A stretch of DNA of 64,000 nt from Haloferax massiliensis (lineage in GTDB: Archaea; Halobacteriota; Halobacteria; Halobacteriales; Haloferacaceae), in the NCBI RefSeq assembly GCF_001368915.1, contig NZ_CSTE01000002.1:506273-570272 (forward strand). Reading direction: 5' to 3'. The position numbers and the translations under genes are program-made. The notes beneath the pieces are model-generated. The model searched no databases. It was not told the DNA's origin and saw nothing but the letters and a program-made list of their open reading frames with translations. This document shows, one piece after another, positions 42,753-51,643 of this stretch; position 1 is the stretch's first letter, and each line of letters begins with the position of its first letter.

Positions 42753-43334
42753 ATGTACGTCCGAGACGCGAAGAACCGAGACGAGGTCTGGTTGCTCGAC
42801 TCGCTGGAGGAACTCGGACTCGACGACGGCTCGTTCCGCTCCCGCGACTACGTCATCGCGCTCGACGAGGAGTCCGGCGAAAAGGCCGGTTTCGGGCGCA
42901 TCCGGGTCAACAAGGCCGACGAGCCGTTCTGCGAGGTCACCTGCGTCGGCGTCTCGGAGCGGTGGCGCGGACAGGGCGTCGGGGCGCACGTCGTCGAGCG
43001 ACTGGTCGACCGCGCCGCGGCCGAGGGGTTCGACACCGTCTACGGCTTCACCGCCGACCACGGCTACTGCGCGCAGTTCGGCTTCGAGGCGGTCGACGCC
43101 GAGGACCTCCCGGCGGGGCCGCGGCAGCGACTCGACGGAGTCAGAGAGGCCGACGGCGACGCCATCGCGCTCCGACTCGACCGCGAGGCGTTCTCGATGC
43201 CCGAGCGACTGCGCGAGCGGTTCAAAGCCGCCGCCCCCGCGAGCGGCGGGGACGCCGAACCGGAACTGACCGCCGAGGACTTCGGCTACGACGAGGAGAC
43301 GCCGACGAAGTACTCCACGAACCTGCGGCGCTGA
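42753..43334 (+). CDS. GNAT-family N-acetyltransferase
   Basis: This 193-residue protein has an acetyl-CoA-binding core at residues 40-115: EKAGFGRIRVNKADEPFCEV, TCVGVSERWRGQGVGAHVVE (motif A, RGQGVG) and YGFTADHGYCAQFGFEAVDA. It transfers an acetyl group to an amine or protein; the substrate is unknown. The C-terminal 60 residues (AFSMPERLRERF, then EDFGYDEETPTKYST) form an extra tail conserved in haloarchaeal members. tttttgtc (42723-42730) is at leaderless distance from the ATG. Confidence 0.82.
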   Translation: MYVRDAKNRDEVWLLDSLEELGLDDGSFRSRDYVIALDEESGEKAGFGRIRVNKADEPFCEVTCVGVSERWRGQGVGAHVVERLVDRAAAEGFDTVYGFTADHGYCAQFGFEAVDAEDLPAGPRQRLDGVREADGDAIALRLDREAFSMPERLRERFKAAAPASGGDAEPELTAEDFGYDEETPTKYSTNLRR

Positions 43335-43366
43335 CGTTCCGGCTCCGAGTCGGGTCGCCCCCCGAC

Positions 43367-43636
43367 TCAGGTCCGGTCGTCGAGGAAGTCGGTGCTGAAG
43401 ACGATCCAGGTCAGCACGCTACAGAACAGAATCGGCGGGAGGATGGCGAAGCCCCAGAGCGGTTCGAGCCCCTGTAGGAGGATGAGTACCACGTCGGCCA
43501 GCCCGAGCGCGAGGAACGGTGCGGTCGCCAGCGCGGCGCGCTTTCGGTTCTTTCCGCCCGTGTCCTCCGGGAGCGGGCCGGGGGCGGCGTCGCCGGCCGA
43601 GGCGTCCGAGGTCGAGGTCGACGAGGGCGCGTCCAT
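43367..43636 (-). CDS. Small two-helix membrane protein
   Basis: This 89-residue protein has a disordered N-terminus (MDAPSSTSTSDASAGDAAPG, then a GGKNRKR basic patch) and two helices, AALATAPFLALGLADVVLIL and PLWGFAILPPILFCSVLTWI, ending STDFLDDRT. The start at 43636 (MDAPSSTS) was chosen over a long open upstream frame because it begins the acidic tail. Probably with the N-terminus in the cytosol. Function unknown. Confidence 0.65.
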   Translation of the reverse strand: MDAPSSTSTSDASAGDAAPGPLPEDTGGKNRKRAALATAPFLALGLADVVLILLQGLEPLWGFAILPPILFCSVLTWIVFSTDFLDDRT

Positions 43637-43731
43637 GCGGGTCCGTCGGGGCCGGACGAGCAAAAGCGGTCCGCCTTGCGGTCGCGGTTCCCCGACTGAT
43701 AGGGCGTTTCGCCGCGGTGTGAACCGCCGTT

Positions 43732-43986
43732 TTACCGGGCGTTCTCCACGCGCGAGGCGTACTCGACGAGCGCGAACAGCGCCGCGAGGAGGACGGCCGA
43801 GAGCACCATTCCGTAGAGGCTGAACGCGAGCGGACTGGTCGGCAGCGGGAGGACGCCGAACAGCGATATCTCGGCGGCGACTTGGCCGCCGTTCTCGCCG
43901 ATGAAGACGCCGAGGACGCCCGAGATGACTACGACGCTCGCGCCGACGAGGAGCAGGATTCGTCGTCCGCCGGATGTGTCGTTCAC
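43732..43986 (-). CDS. Small two-helix membrane protein
   Basis: This 84-residue protein has helix 1 ILLLVGASVVVISGVLGVFI, a short loop with ENGGQVAAEISLFGVLPL, and helix 2 FSLYGMVLSAVLLAALFALV. It ends EYASRVENAR. The loop glycine pattern is typical of haloarchaeal small membrane proteins; no function is known. It diverges from the cytidine deaminase gene, the two starts being 147 bases apart. Confidence 0.68.
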   Translation of the reverse strand: MNDTSGGRRILLLVGASVVVISGVLGVFIGENGGQVAAEISLFGVLPLPTSPLAFSLYGMVLSAVLLAALFALVEYASRVENAR

Positions 43987-44132
43987 GACGCGGCGTTAGG
44001 GCCGCGCCGTATAGTCGCTTGCGGGACGATTCGATGGGAGGTGGCCACGGAGCCGGCCCCGTCCGTCGACCGCCGGACCGACAGTCTCGGAGAGCCGAAC
44101 GAACTAAGCCACCCCACGCGAATGAGCGCCCA

Positions 44133-44555
44133 ATGCCCGAAGCACTCGTCGAACGCGCCCGCGAAGCGCTCGACAACGCCTACGTCCCCTACTCGGAGTA
44201 CACCGTCGGAGCGGCGCTCAGGACCGCCGACGGCGAGGTCTACGTGGGCTGTAACATCGAGAACGCGAACTACTCGAACAGCCTCCACGCCGAGGAGGTC
44301 GCCGTCGCGGAGGCCGTGAAGAACGGCCACACCGAGTTCGACCGCCTCGTCGTCACCTCGGGGGCGCGCGACGGCGTCACCCCCTGTGGGATGTGCCGCC
44401 AGACGCTCGCGGAGTTCTGCGACGAGGACCTCCCGGTCGTCTGCGACCTCGGCGGCGACGACGTCGCCGAGTACACGCTGGGCGAACTCCTCCCGAACAC
44501 CATCTCGCTGGACACGCTGGAAGCCGCCGCGGCGAAGCGCGACGCCGACGAGTAA
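44133..44555 (+). CDS. cdd: Cytidine deaminase
   Basis: This 140-residue zinc enzyme converts cytidine/deoxycytidine to uridine/deoxyuridine. The substrate-binding part is PYSEYTVGAALRT and CNIENANYSNSLHAEEVAVA, where His-Ala-Glu supplies a zinc ligand and the catalytic glutamate. PCGMCRQTLAEF gives the two zinc cysteines. The size fits the homotetrameric type. It is first in an operon with a metalloprotease and uridine phosphorylase, so cytidine is salvaged to uridine and then to uracil. ctaagcc (44103-44109) is a weak TATA at the right distance. Confidence 0.92.
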   Translation: MPEALVERAREALDNAYVPYSEYTVGAALRTADGEVYVGCNIENANYSNSLHAEEVAVAEAVKNGHTEFDRLVVTSGARDGVTPCGMCRQTLAEFCDEDLPVVCDLGGDDVAEYTLGELLPNTISLDTLEAAAAKRDADE

Positions 44556-44556
44556 C

Positions 44557-45810
44557 GTGTCGCTCGCCGTCGACCGCGGAATCGTCGCGCTCGCGCTCGC
44601 TTTTCTCGTCGGGCTTTCGGGGTGTGCGTCGCTGTCGCCGTCCCCGCCGGTCGTGGACGCCGCCCTCGGAACCCAGTCGGCCGACGCGACCGACGGCGAC
44701 GACGGGGCCGTCTCAACCGCCGTCGGTGGAACCGGGCCGTCGCCGGTGCCGGAGACGCGCCCCGCCGACAACCCGTGGGGCCACGCGCCCGTCGTCGTCG
44801 GCATCGACGCGCCCGCGGACGGCCGCGACTACGCCTCGCTCGTCGAATCGGCGGTCGACTACTGGCGGGCGAACGCGTCGGCGGTCGCCTACGACCCGGC
44901 GTTCGCCGTGGTGCCGAACGCCTCGGAGCCGGACGTGACCGTCTCGGTCGTCGAGCGAATCGACGCCTGCGGCGACTACGCCGGCGCGGACGCGGTCGGC
45001 TGCGCGCCCCTCTTGGGCGGCGACGAATCGACCGCACCAACTGAGTCTGCCTCGGTGGTCGTCGCCGCCGGCTACGACGACGAGACGACCGAGACGGTCC
45101 TGAAACACGAGTTCGGCCATCTGCTCGGGCTGACCCACGACGACGCCGCCGCGTTTCCCGCGCTGTCAGAGCGCATCGAGACGACGCGACTGCCGGAACC
45201 GGACGCCGACGAGCGGGAGTCGCCCTTCCGCGAGCCGACCGTCGCGGTCCACGTCGACCTCTCGAACGTCTCGCCCGGCGAGCGGGCGACCTACGAGGCC
45301 GAAATCGACCACGCGCTGTCGTACTACGAGGCCGGAGCCGACGGCGTCGCGCCCGCGAACCGCTCGTTCGAGCGCGTTTCCGACCCCGAGATGGCGGACG
45401 TGACGCTCTCGGTGTCGGCGTTCCGCGACGGTGGTTCTGGCGTGCGCTGGCGGCGGACCGGTATCGACGCCGACGACGACGCGGCGCTGGAGTGGTACAC
45501 CGGCGGCGACCTCGTCGTGGACGCCGGCCTCGCCCCGTCGCTGGTCGACTGGTACGTCGGCGCGGGACTCGGCTACCTGCTGGCGGCCGACGAGAGAGCC
45601 GACCTCCCGCCGCCGTTCCGCGACGGCGACCCCGCCGACGACCCGGTGTGGCGCGGTCTCACCGGCGAGACGGCGGACGACCCCACGCGCGACGACCTCG
45701 CCGACCGCGACCGCGATACCGAGAACGCGACCGAGAACGCGACGACGCCCACGGGGAGCCCCTCAGAGAACGCAAGAATTTCCACCGCCGCCGCGCGAGT
45801 ACACTCATGA
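44557..45810 (+). CDS. Lipoprotein zinc metalloprotease with a degenerate second repeat
   Basis: This 417-residue exported protein has a lipobox (LALAFLVGLSGC, Cys near residue 23). The first domain (about 70-220) contains the full metzincin-like zinc motif HEFGHLLGLTHDD at residues 184-196, typical of matrixin-like peptidases. The second domain (about 228-370) repeats the first's outline: VAVHVDLSNVSPGERATYEA, AEIDHALSYYEAGADG, DVTLSVSAF, but where the zinc motif should be it reads LVDWYVGAGLGYLLAADERA (from residue 329), with no HExxH. A Thr/Asn-rich tail ends the protein. GTG start at 44557, one base after the cdd stop; its end overlaps udp by four bases. A salvage operon is an unusual place for it. 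Confidence 0.75.
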   Translation: MSLAVDRGIVALALAFLVGLSGCASLSPSPPVVDAALGTQSADATDGDDGAVSTAVGGTGPSPVPETRPADNPWGHAPVVVGIDAPADGRDYASLVESAVDYWRANASAVAYDPAFAVVPNASEPDVTVSVVERIDACGDYAGADAVGCAPLLGGDESTAPTESASVVVAAGYDDETTETVLKHEFGHLLGLTHDDAAAFPALSERIETTRLPEPDADERESPFREPTVAVHVDLSNVSPGERATYEAEIDHALSYYEAGADGVAPANRSFERVSDPEMADVTLSVSAFRDGGSGVRWRRTGIDADDDAALEWYTGGDLVVDAGLAPSLVDWYVGAGLGYLLAADERADLPPPFRDGDPADDPVWRGLTGETADDPTRDDLADRDRDTENATENATTPTGSPSENARISTAAARVHS

Positions 45811-46625
45811 ACGACAGTGAGGACCCGAACGACGAGGTTCAGTACCACCTCGAAGTCGGTCCCGCGGACCTCGCCGACGCGGTGTTGCTCCCCGGGAACC
45901 CGGAGCGCGTGGACAAGGTGACGGCGCTGTGGGACGACCACGAGGAGAAGGCCTACCACCGCGAGTACCGGACGGCGACCGGGAGCTACGACGGGACGCC
46001 GATTTCGGTCACCTCGACGGGTATCGGGAGTCCCTCGGCGGCCATCGCCGTGGAGGAGCTCGCCCGCGTCGGCGCGGACACCTTCATCCGCGTCGGCTCC
46101 TGCGGCGCGATTCAGCCCGAGATGGACGTGGGCGACCTCGTCATCACCTCGGGCGCGGTCCGACAGGAGGGCACTTCCAAGGAGTACGTCCGCGAGGACT
46201 ACCCCGCCGTTTCCGACCACGAGGTCGTCTCGGCGCTCGTCGCGGCCGCCGAACGCCTCGGCTACGACTACCACGTCGGCCTCACGATGAGCGCCGACTC
46301 CTTCTACGCGGGGCAGGGCCGCCCCGGCTTCGAGGGCTTCCGCGCCGCCGGCTCCGACTCGCTGGTCGAGGAACTCCGCGAGGCGAACGTGAAGAACATC
46401 GAGATGGAGGCCGCGGCGCTCCTGACCATCGCCAACGTCTACGGCCTCCGCGCCGGGGCGGTCTGCTCGGTCTACGCGAACCGCATCACGGGCGAGTTCC
46501 GCACCGAAGGCGAGTCGCGCGCGGCGGAAACCGCCAGCCTCGCGGTCCACCTCCTCGCCCAGATGGACGCGGTCAAGCGAGAGGCGGGCGTCGACCGCTG
46601 GCACGCGGGCCTCAGTCTCGACTAA
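45807..46625 (+). CDS. udp: Uridine phosphorylase (NP-I family)
   Basis: This 272-residue enzyme splits uridine with phosphate into uracil and ribose-1-phosphate. It shows VLLPGNPERVDKVTALWDD (phosphate site), VTSTGIGSPSAAIAVEELAR, RVGSCGAIQPEMDVGDLVI and NIEMEAAALLTIANVYGLRA, the ribose-binding MEA motif. NP-I phosphorylases can also take purine nucleosides, but TSxGxxSPS and the operon with cytidine deaminase favour uridine. The ATG overlaps the metalloprotease stop (ATGA). Confidence 0.9.
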   Translation: MNDSEDPNDEVQYHLEVGPADLADAVLLPGNPERVDKVTALWDDHEEKAYHREYRTATGSYDGTPISVTSTGIGSPSAAIAVEELARVGADTFIRVGSCGAIQPEMDVGDLVITSGAVRQEGTSKEYVREDYPAVSDHEVVSALVAAAERLGYDYHVGLTMSADSFYAGQGRPGFEGFRAAGSDSLVEELREANVKNIEMEAAALLTIANVYGLRAGAVCSVYANRITGEFRTEGESRAAETASLAVHLLAQMDAVKREAGVDRWHAGLSLD

Positions 46626-46739
46626 TCCGACAACCGTCGAATCCGGATTTCGACGCGCTGGGGGCGTAGCGGCCAAAATTACCCCGGCTGTGGAGACGGT
46701 TTCAAAGCCCCTTTATCGGATGACTACACAGACGACGAC

Positions 46740-47933
46740 ATGAGCACGCAGGTCGTCGTTCTCGGCTCGGGGTACGCCGGGGCCGGCGCGGTCACAACCC
46801 TCGAAGAAGAGCTCGGTCACGACGCGCAACTCACGTGGGTCGCCGAACACGACTACCACCTCGTCCTCCACGAGGTCCACCGCTGCATCCGTGACCCGAG
46901 CGTCGAGTCCAGCATCACCATCCCCGTCGACGACATCAAGTCCGACTCGACCGACTTCGTCAAGGGTCGCGCGACCGACGTGAACGTCGACGAGCGCGTC
47001 GTCGAACTCGAAGGCGGCGACACCGTCGACTACGACTATCTGCTCGTCGCCATCGGCTCTTCGACCGCCTTCTTCGGCATCGAGGGCCTCGAAGAGTTCG
47101 CCCACCAGCTCAAGGGCCTTGACGACGCCCGCGAGATTCACCAGGACATCAAGGAGGCGGCCGCCGACGCCTCCCGCGACGACCCCGCGCAGGTCGTCAT
47201 CGGCGGTGCGGGCCTCTCCGGCATCCAGGCGGCCGCCGAGGTCGCCGAGTACCGCGACACCAACCGCGCGCCCATCGACATCAAGCTCGTCGAGGGGATG
47301 GACGAAATCTTCCCCGGCAACGACCCCGAACTGCAGGGCGCGCTCCGCCGCCGCGTCGAAGACCTCGACATCGACATCCTCACCGGCGACTTCATCTCGA
47401 AGGTCGACGAGGAGACCGTCTTCATCGGCGGCGGCGAGGACGAGGACCCCGAGGAACTCGACTACGACGTGCTCGTCTGGACCGGCGGCATCACCGGCCA
47501 GCCCGAGGCGTCCGACGTCGAACTCGAACAGGACGAGCGCTCCCACCGCTTTTTCGCCGAGGAGGACTTCCAGACCAGCGACGACCGCGTCTTCGCGGTC
47601 GGCGACTGCGCCCTCGTCGAGCAGGGTCCCGACAGCGTCGCGCCGCCGACGGCGCAGGCCGCCTGGGACGCCGCGGACGTCGCCGGCGAGAACATCGCCC
47701 GCGCCATCGCCGGCAAGCCGCTCAAGCGCTGGACGTTCACCGACAAGGGAACGGTCATCTCCATCGGCCACGACGCCGTCGCCCACGGCGTGAAGTTCCC
47801 CGTCGTCGGCGAGTTCCCCGTCAACGTCTTCGGCGGCCCGCTCGCGCGGACGCTGAAGAAGGGCATCGCCGCGAACTGGATCGCGGACGTGACGTCGCCG
47901 AAGCGCGCGCTCTCCGCCTGGAACGACCTCTAA
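46740..47933 (+). CDS. FAD-dependent NADH dehydrogenase type II-like oxidoreductase
   Basis: This 397-residue flavoprotein resembles monotopic NDH-2. FAD site VVVLGSGYAGAGAVTTLEEE (residues 4-23) and GDCALVEQGPD; NAD(P)H site VVIGGAGLSGIQAAAEVAEY. The C-terminal region (FGGPLARTLKKGIAANWIAD) is amphipathic and could attach to the membrane. NDH-2 feeds electrons from NADH to menaquinone without pumping protons. Related sulfide:quinone oxidoreductases keep paired cysteines, which are not apparent here. The leaderless promoter tttatcgg is at 46711-46718. Confidence 0.82.
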   Translation: MSTQVVVLGSGYAGAGAVTTLEEELGHDAQLTWVAEHDYHLVLHEVHRCIRDPSVESSITIPVDDIKSDSTDFVKGRATDVNVDERVVELEGGDTVDYDYLLVAIGSSTAFFGIEGLEEFAHQLKGLDDAREIHQDIKEAAADASRDDPAQVVIGGAGLSGIQAAAEVAEYRDTNRAPIDIKLVEGMDEIFPGNDPELQGALRRRVEDLDIDILTGDFISKVDEETVFIGGGEDEDPEELDYDVLVWTGGITGQPEASDVELEQDERSHRFFAEEDFQTSDDRVFAVGDCALVEQGPDSVAPPTAQAAWDAADVAGENIARAIAGKPLKRWTFTDKGTVISIGHDAVAHGVKFPVVGEFPVNVFGGPLARTLKKGIAANWIADVTSPKRALSAWNDL

Positions 47934-48129
47934 CTCGGCCGCCGCGCCGCCGCGCCGACCGCCGGGTGACGCGCCGCCCGACGCTCGCCGACTCGGTTTC
48001 GATTTCTCCGACGCCGCACTCTCCGAGTGCCGATGGCGCTCGCGGAGTACGGGGCGCAACAGCGACTCCTCGTTTTGATTCGTGTGAGAAAATACGTGCC
48101 GCCGCGGTGGTCTCTCGACGCTTCGGTCC

Positions 48130-48375
48130 TCAGAAGGAGGGCGACTCAGTCGTTCGGAGATACTCGGAGAGCCGAATCAGCGCCGTTCCAAGGAGAACGA
48201 CCGCGACACCAGTCACTGCGACCGCGACCATCGTTTCAGGGTCCCCGCCGGCCATCGAAGCGAGCGACAACGTCCCGATAAGCAGGGTCACGGTGAAGAG
48301 ACACGCTATCACGTCGGCGTTCAGTTCCTCCCACGTTGATGGGATGCCGAACGCGCTCTGCTGATTGTACGCCAT
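48130..48375 (-). CDS. Small two-helix membrane protein
   Basis: This 81-residue protein has an N-terminal polar stretch (MAYNQQSAFGIPSTWEELNA) and two helices: VIACLFTVTLLIGTLSLASM and VAVAVTGVAVVLLGTALIRL, with a polar PSF end. Conserved-looking but without a known function. TATA-like ttatctga (48396-48403, minus-strand reading) stands about 25 bases upstream. Confidence 0.65.
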   Translation of the reverse strand: MAYNQQSAFGIPSTWEELNADVIACLFTVTLLIGTLSLASMAGGDPETMVAVAVTGVAVVLLGTALIRLSEYLRTTESPSF

Positions 48376-48543
48376 GGGGGTATTGGGTCCCCGATTCAGA
48401 TAAAGCTGTGTGTCAGTCTACATTATCGACGGACATGTTTGCGGTCCGAACTCCACCGTTCGGGTCGGCCGTCGTCCGAACGCTGAACCCGTCGGTCGGA
48501 GTACGCCGAGAGTGCCCGGAAAAAGACGAAGAGATGTGCGTGG

Positions 48544-49077
48544 TTAGTGCTGGGGTTCGCCGACGGGGGCCTTCATGTCGTCGATGCGGAGGATGAGGAT
48601 GTTGCTCGTGTCGTCCTTGCCGTCGAGCGTGCCGTCGATGACGAGCTTCGAGAGGGGCGTCGGCCCGACGCGAATCTTGTCGCCCTCGTGGAACTCGCGG
48701 ACCGAGCCCTGAACGTGAATCTCGGCGCGGCACAGTTCGGGGTGGTGGACGCTGGAGAGGTCGATTTCGTCGACGTTGACGCCCTCGACTTCCTCGTCGT
48801 TGTGGAACAGGGGGACGAACGCGGGCTCGTCCATCTTGTCCACGTCGAGCGCCTCGTAGGCGTTGGCGGTCGGCTTGTAGCCGCCCTTCGGGCCGGGGAC
48901 GCCCTCGACCAGTTGGAGCGCCTTCAGGCTCTGCATCTGGTTCCGGATGGTGCCGGGGTTTCGGTTGACCTCGGTCGCGATGTCCTCACCCTTTACGGCG
49001 TCTTCGGAGTCCCGATAGAGGTTGATGAGGGCAGTCAAGATAGTTTTCTGACTCGACGTGAGCTCGATTGATGACAT
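48544..49077 (-). CDS. Winged-helix transcription regulator with a C-terminal ligand-type domain
   Basis: This 177-residue protein has a winged helix at 1-75: LTSSQKTILTALINLYRDSE, then GEDIATEVNRNPGTIRNQMQ, then ALQLVEGVPGPKGGYKPT. It resembles Rrf2-like HTH domains. The rest (FVPLFHNDEEVEGVNVDEID, HHPELCRAEIHVQGSVREF, GPTPLSKLVIDGTLDGKDD) is a beta-rich domain that may sense a ligand. A short tail ends GEPQH. It is widely conserved in archaea with no defined regulon known to me. It starts 168 bases from the epimerase gene transcribed the other way. Confidence 0.82.
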   Translation of the reverse strand: MSSIELTSSQKTILTALINLYRDSEDAVKGEDIATEVNRNPGTIRNQMQSLKALQLVEGVPGPKGGYKPTANAYEALDVDKMDEPAFVPLFHNDEEVEGVNVDEIDLSSVHHPELCRAEIHVQGSVREFHEGDKIRVGPTPLSKLVIDGTLDGKDDTSNILILRIDDMKAPVGEPQH

Positions 49078-49242
49078 GGAGAATGGTTCGCTACATACGT
49101 CCTTAAATCCGATGGATGACGCCTCGAATCTGCCGTTCGTCTACTTTGGAACCACGGCACACTCATGAATGTTCATTTTGAACTCTAATTCACCTTCGAT
49201 GCTGTCGATAGCACTATACGGCTCACGAGAGTTCGGTAGCGC

Positions 49243-50163
49243 ATGAACGGGAAACGAGTCCTCGTGACCGGCGGTGCCGGCTTCATCGGTTCGAATCTCG
49301 CGAACCACCTCGCCGACGACAACGAGGTCGTCGCGGTCGACGACCTCTACCTCGGGACGCCCGACAACCTCGACGACGCGGTCGAATTCCACGATATGAG
49401 CGTGCTCGACGACGACCTCCCGACCGAGGGCGTGGACGCGGTGTTCCATCTGGCGGCGCTGTCGTCGTACAAGATGCACGAGGAGAACCCGACGAAGGGC
49501 GCTCGCGTCAACGTCGAAGGCTTCGTCAACACGGTCGAGCAGGCGCGAAACGACGGCTGCGACACCGTCGTCTACGCCTCCACCTCCTCTATCTACGGCT
49601 CCCGGACCGAGCCCTCGCCGGAAGACATGCCCGTCGAGGCGCGAACGGGCTACGAGGCGTCGAAACTGGCGCGGGAACGTTACGCGGAGTACTTCCACCA
49701 CCACTACGACGTGCGGACGGCCGGACTCCGCTTTTTCTCGGTGTATCAGGGCTTCGGCGGCGCGGAGGAACACAAAGGCGAATTTGCGAATACGGTCGCG
49801 CAGTTCGCCGACCAGATTGCCAACGGCCAGTCGCCGGAGCTGTTCGGCGACGGCACCCAGACCCGCGATTTCACCCACGTCGACGACATCGTCCGCGGCA
49901 TCGAACTCGCCGCCGACCACCGGCTGCAGGGCATCTACAACCTCGGCACCGGCGAGAGCTACTCGTTCAACGAGATGGTCGAGATGATAAACGAGGTGTT
50001 GGGGACGGACGTCGACCCGGTGTACATCGAGAACCCCCTCGACGTGTACGTCCACGACACGAAGGCCGACTGCACGAAGATTCGCGAGGCGACCGGCTGG
50101 GAGCCCCGGATCTCCTTCGAGGAGGGCGTCCGGCGCGTCTGCGAACCGTACCTCGACGGGTAG
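49243..50163 (+). CDS. NAD-dependent sugar-nucleotide epimerase/dehydratase (extended SDR)
   Basis: This 306-residue extended SDR resembles UDP-glucose 4-epimerase. Cofactor site VLVTGGAGFIGSNLANHLAD (residues 6-25). Catalytic parts are ASTSSIYGS and GYEASKLARERYAEYF (Tyr-x-x-x-Lys). Substrate-side FSVYQGFGGAEEHKGEFANT and DGTQTRDFTHVDDIVRGIEL. Length and motifs are complete. It likely interconverts sugar nucleotides for surface glycans. No glycosylation genes are adjacent. Confidence 0.88.
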   Translation: MNGKRVLVTGGAGFIGSNLANHLADDNEVVAVDDLYLGTPDNLDDAVEFHDMSVLDDDLPTEGVDAVFHLAALSSYKMHEENPTKGARVNVEGFVNTVEQARNDGCDTVVYASTSSIYGSRTEPSPEDMPVEARTGYEASKLARERYAEYFHHHYDVRTAGLRFFSVYQGFGGAEEHKGEFANTVAQFADQIANGQSPELFGDGTQTRDFTHVDDIVRGIELAADHRLQGIYNLGTGESYSFNEMVEMINEVLGTDVDPVYIENPLDVYVHDTKADCTKIREATGWEPRISFEEGVRRVCEPYLDG

Positions 50164-50208
50164 CTCGTCGGTTCGTCGTCCCACCGTCCGCCGCGCTGTT
50201 TCAGTCGG

Positions 50209-51522
50209 TCACGACGCCCGCGACCGACTCTGTTGTTCGAACTCCACGGTCACGACGACGTCTTGCCCCGTCGCCTCGCGTATTCGGTCTTCGATTCGCG
50301 GCGACAACTGCGGGTACTGACGACCGACCGGGTGCTGGACTGTGACCGTCACCTCTCGCGGGCCGTCGTCGATACCGGGGGTCCCGAACTCGACGCTGAG
50401 CGACAGCAGTTCCAGCGAGTCGTACTCCGAATCGTCGAGAACGGTCTGAACGGCCGCCGTCGACTGGTTCTCGAACGCGATTTGCGAGGCGAGAAGCGAC
50501 CCCGGTCCGAGGACGGTGAGTCCGAGGAACACGAGCGCCACCCACGTCGCTTTGGTTCCGAAGAACGCCCGAACTCGCCGTCTGGTCGACCCCGTCGAGT
50601 TCCAGAAGCTCGGTCGATACCCGAGATACCAGAGCGCGAGCGTCCCGGCGAGGATGATGCTCGCCACGTTGACCGCGAGGAGGGTGAGCGCGCCGATAGC
50701 GACCGCCGGAATCGCCCACGCGACGCCGATACCGACGGCCGCGGCGGCGGGAACGGTCGCGGCCGCGACCGCGACGCCGACGATGGAGACCGGGAGTTCG
50801 GTCGCCAACCCGACGCCGCCGGCGGCTCCCGCACAGAGCGCGACGACGAGCGTCAACAGCCCCGGTGACGACCGGCTCGCTAACTGCTGGACCGTGGTCA
50901 CGTTCAGCGCCGCCGGCACGAACTGCGCCGTCTTGAGCCCCCACCCCAACGCCGCGGCGGCGGCGATGGCCACGGTCAGTCCGATAACCGTCGACCGAAC
51001 GCCTCCCGTGAACATCGCGTCGTCCCCGAGCGCCGCGCCGACGCTGGCCATGAGCGCCGCGCCGATCTGCGGGGCGATGACCATCGACCCGACGACGAGC
51101 GCGGCCGAGTCGAGCAACAGCCCCGCGGTGGCGACGAGCGCGCTCAGAACCGTCATCGCGTAGTACGCCGTTGGCTGGGGGTTGAGGTCGTGCGCCTTCG
51201 TCAGAATCTCCTCGTTCGAGACGCGTTCTTCCTCCTCGTCGCCCTCGACGTACCGCTCGACGAGTCGGTCGTAGTGCGGCGTCGTCGCCGACTCGATGTT
51301 GCCGATGACGAGGTGGTCCTCCTCGAAGCCCGCCTCGGAGAGCGTCTCTCTGATTCTGTCGACCGCCTCCGTCGGCAGCGGGAATTCGACGAGATACGAC
51401 TGGGGTTCGTCGCCGTCGGCCCTGTAGACCGGCAGCGTCACCGGGTCGACGTCCTCCCCTCGGAGCGCATCGACGACCGCGTCGAGTTCCCCCGCCTCGA
51501 CGCGAATCTGTAAGTGCCGCAT
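50209..51522 (-). CDS. DUF389 (TIGR00341-like) membrane protein
   Basis: This 437-residue protein begins with a soluble ferredoxin-like part (MRHLQIRVEAGELDAVVDAL, LVEFPLPTEAVDRIRETLSE, to residue 120). A membrane block of about six helices follows, with SALVATAGLLLDSAALVVGS, MVIAPQIGAALMASVGAALG and GLLTLVVALCAGAAGGVGLA. The C-terminal 100 residues are again soluble (ELLSLSVEFGTPGIDDGPRE, TVTVQHPVGRQYPQLSPR). The motif DSAALVVGSMVIAPQ is typical of DUF389. Start at 51522, with TATA-like cttttgc on the minus strand 27 bases upstream. Function unknown. Confidence 0.85.
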   Translation of the reverse strand: MRHLQIRVEAGELDAVVDALRGEDVDPVTLPVYRADGDEPQSYLVEFPLPTEAVDRIRETLSEAGFEEDHLVIGNIESATTPHYDRLVERYVEGDEEEERVSNEEILTKAHDLNPQPTAYYAMTVLSALVATAGLLLDSAALVVGSMVIAPQIGAALMASVGAALGDDAMFTGGVRSTVIGLTVAIAAAAALGWGLKTAQFVPAALNVTTVQQLASRSSPGLLTLVVALCAGAAGGVGLATELPVSIVGVAVAAATVPAAAAVGIGVAWAIPAVAIGALTLLAVNVASIILAGTLALWYLGYRPSFWNSTGSTRRRVRAFFGTKATWVALVFLGLTVLGPGSLLASQIAFENQSTAAVQTVLDDSEYDSLELLSLSVEFGTPGIDDGPREVTVTVQHPVGRQYPQLSPRIEDRIREATGQDVVVTVEFEQQSRSRAS

Positions 51523-51643
51523 GAGACTCGGTACGACCTCGCCGTGCAAAAGCGAGGTGGGCGTACCCGTCGGGCGCCGCACGGCATTATTGATAAGGGT
51601 GTTTTTCCGATGCCACTAAACGCCCCGAACGAGTGCATCAGCT

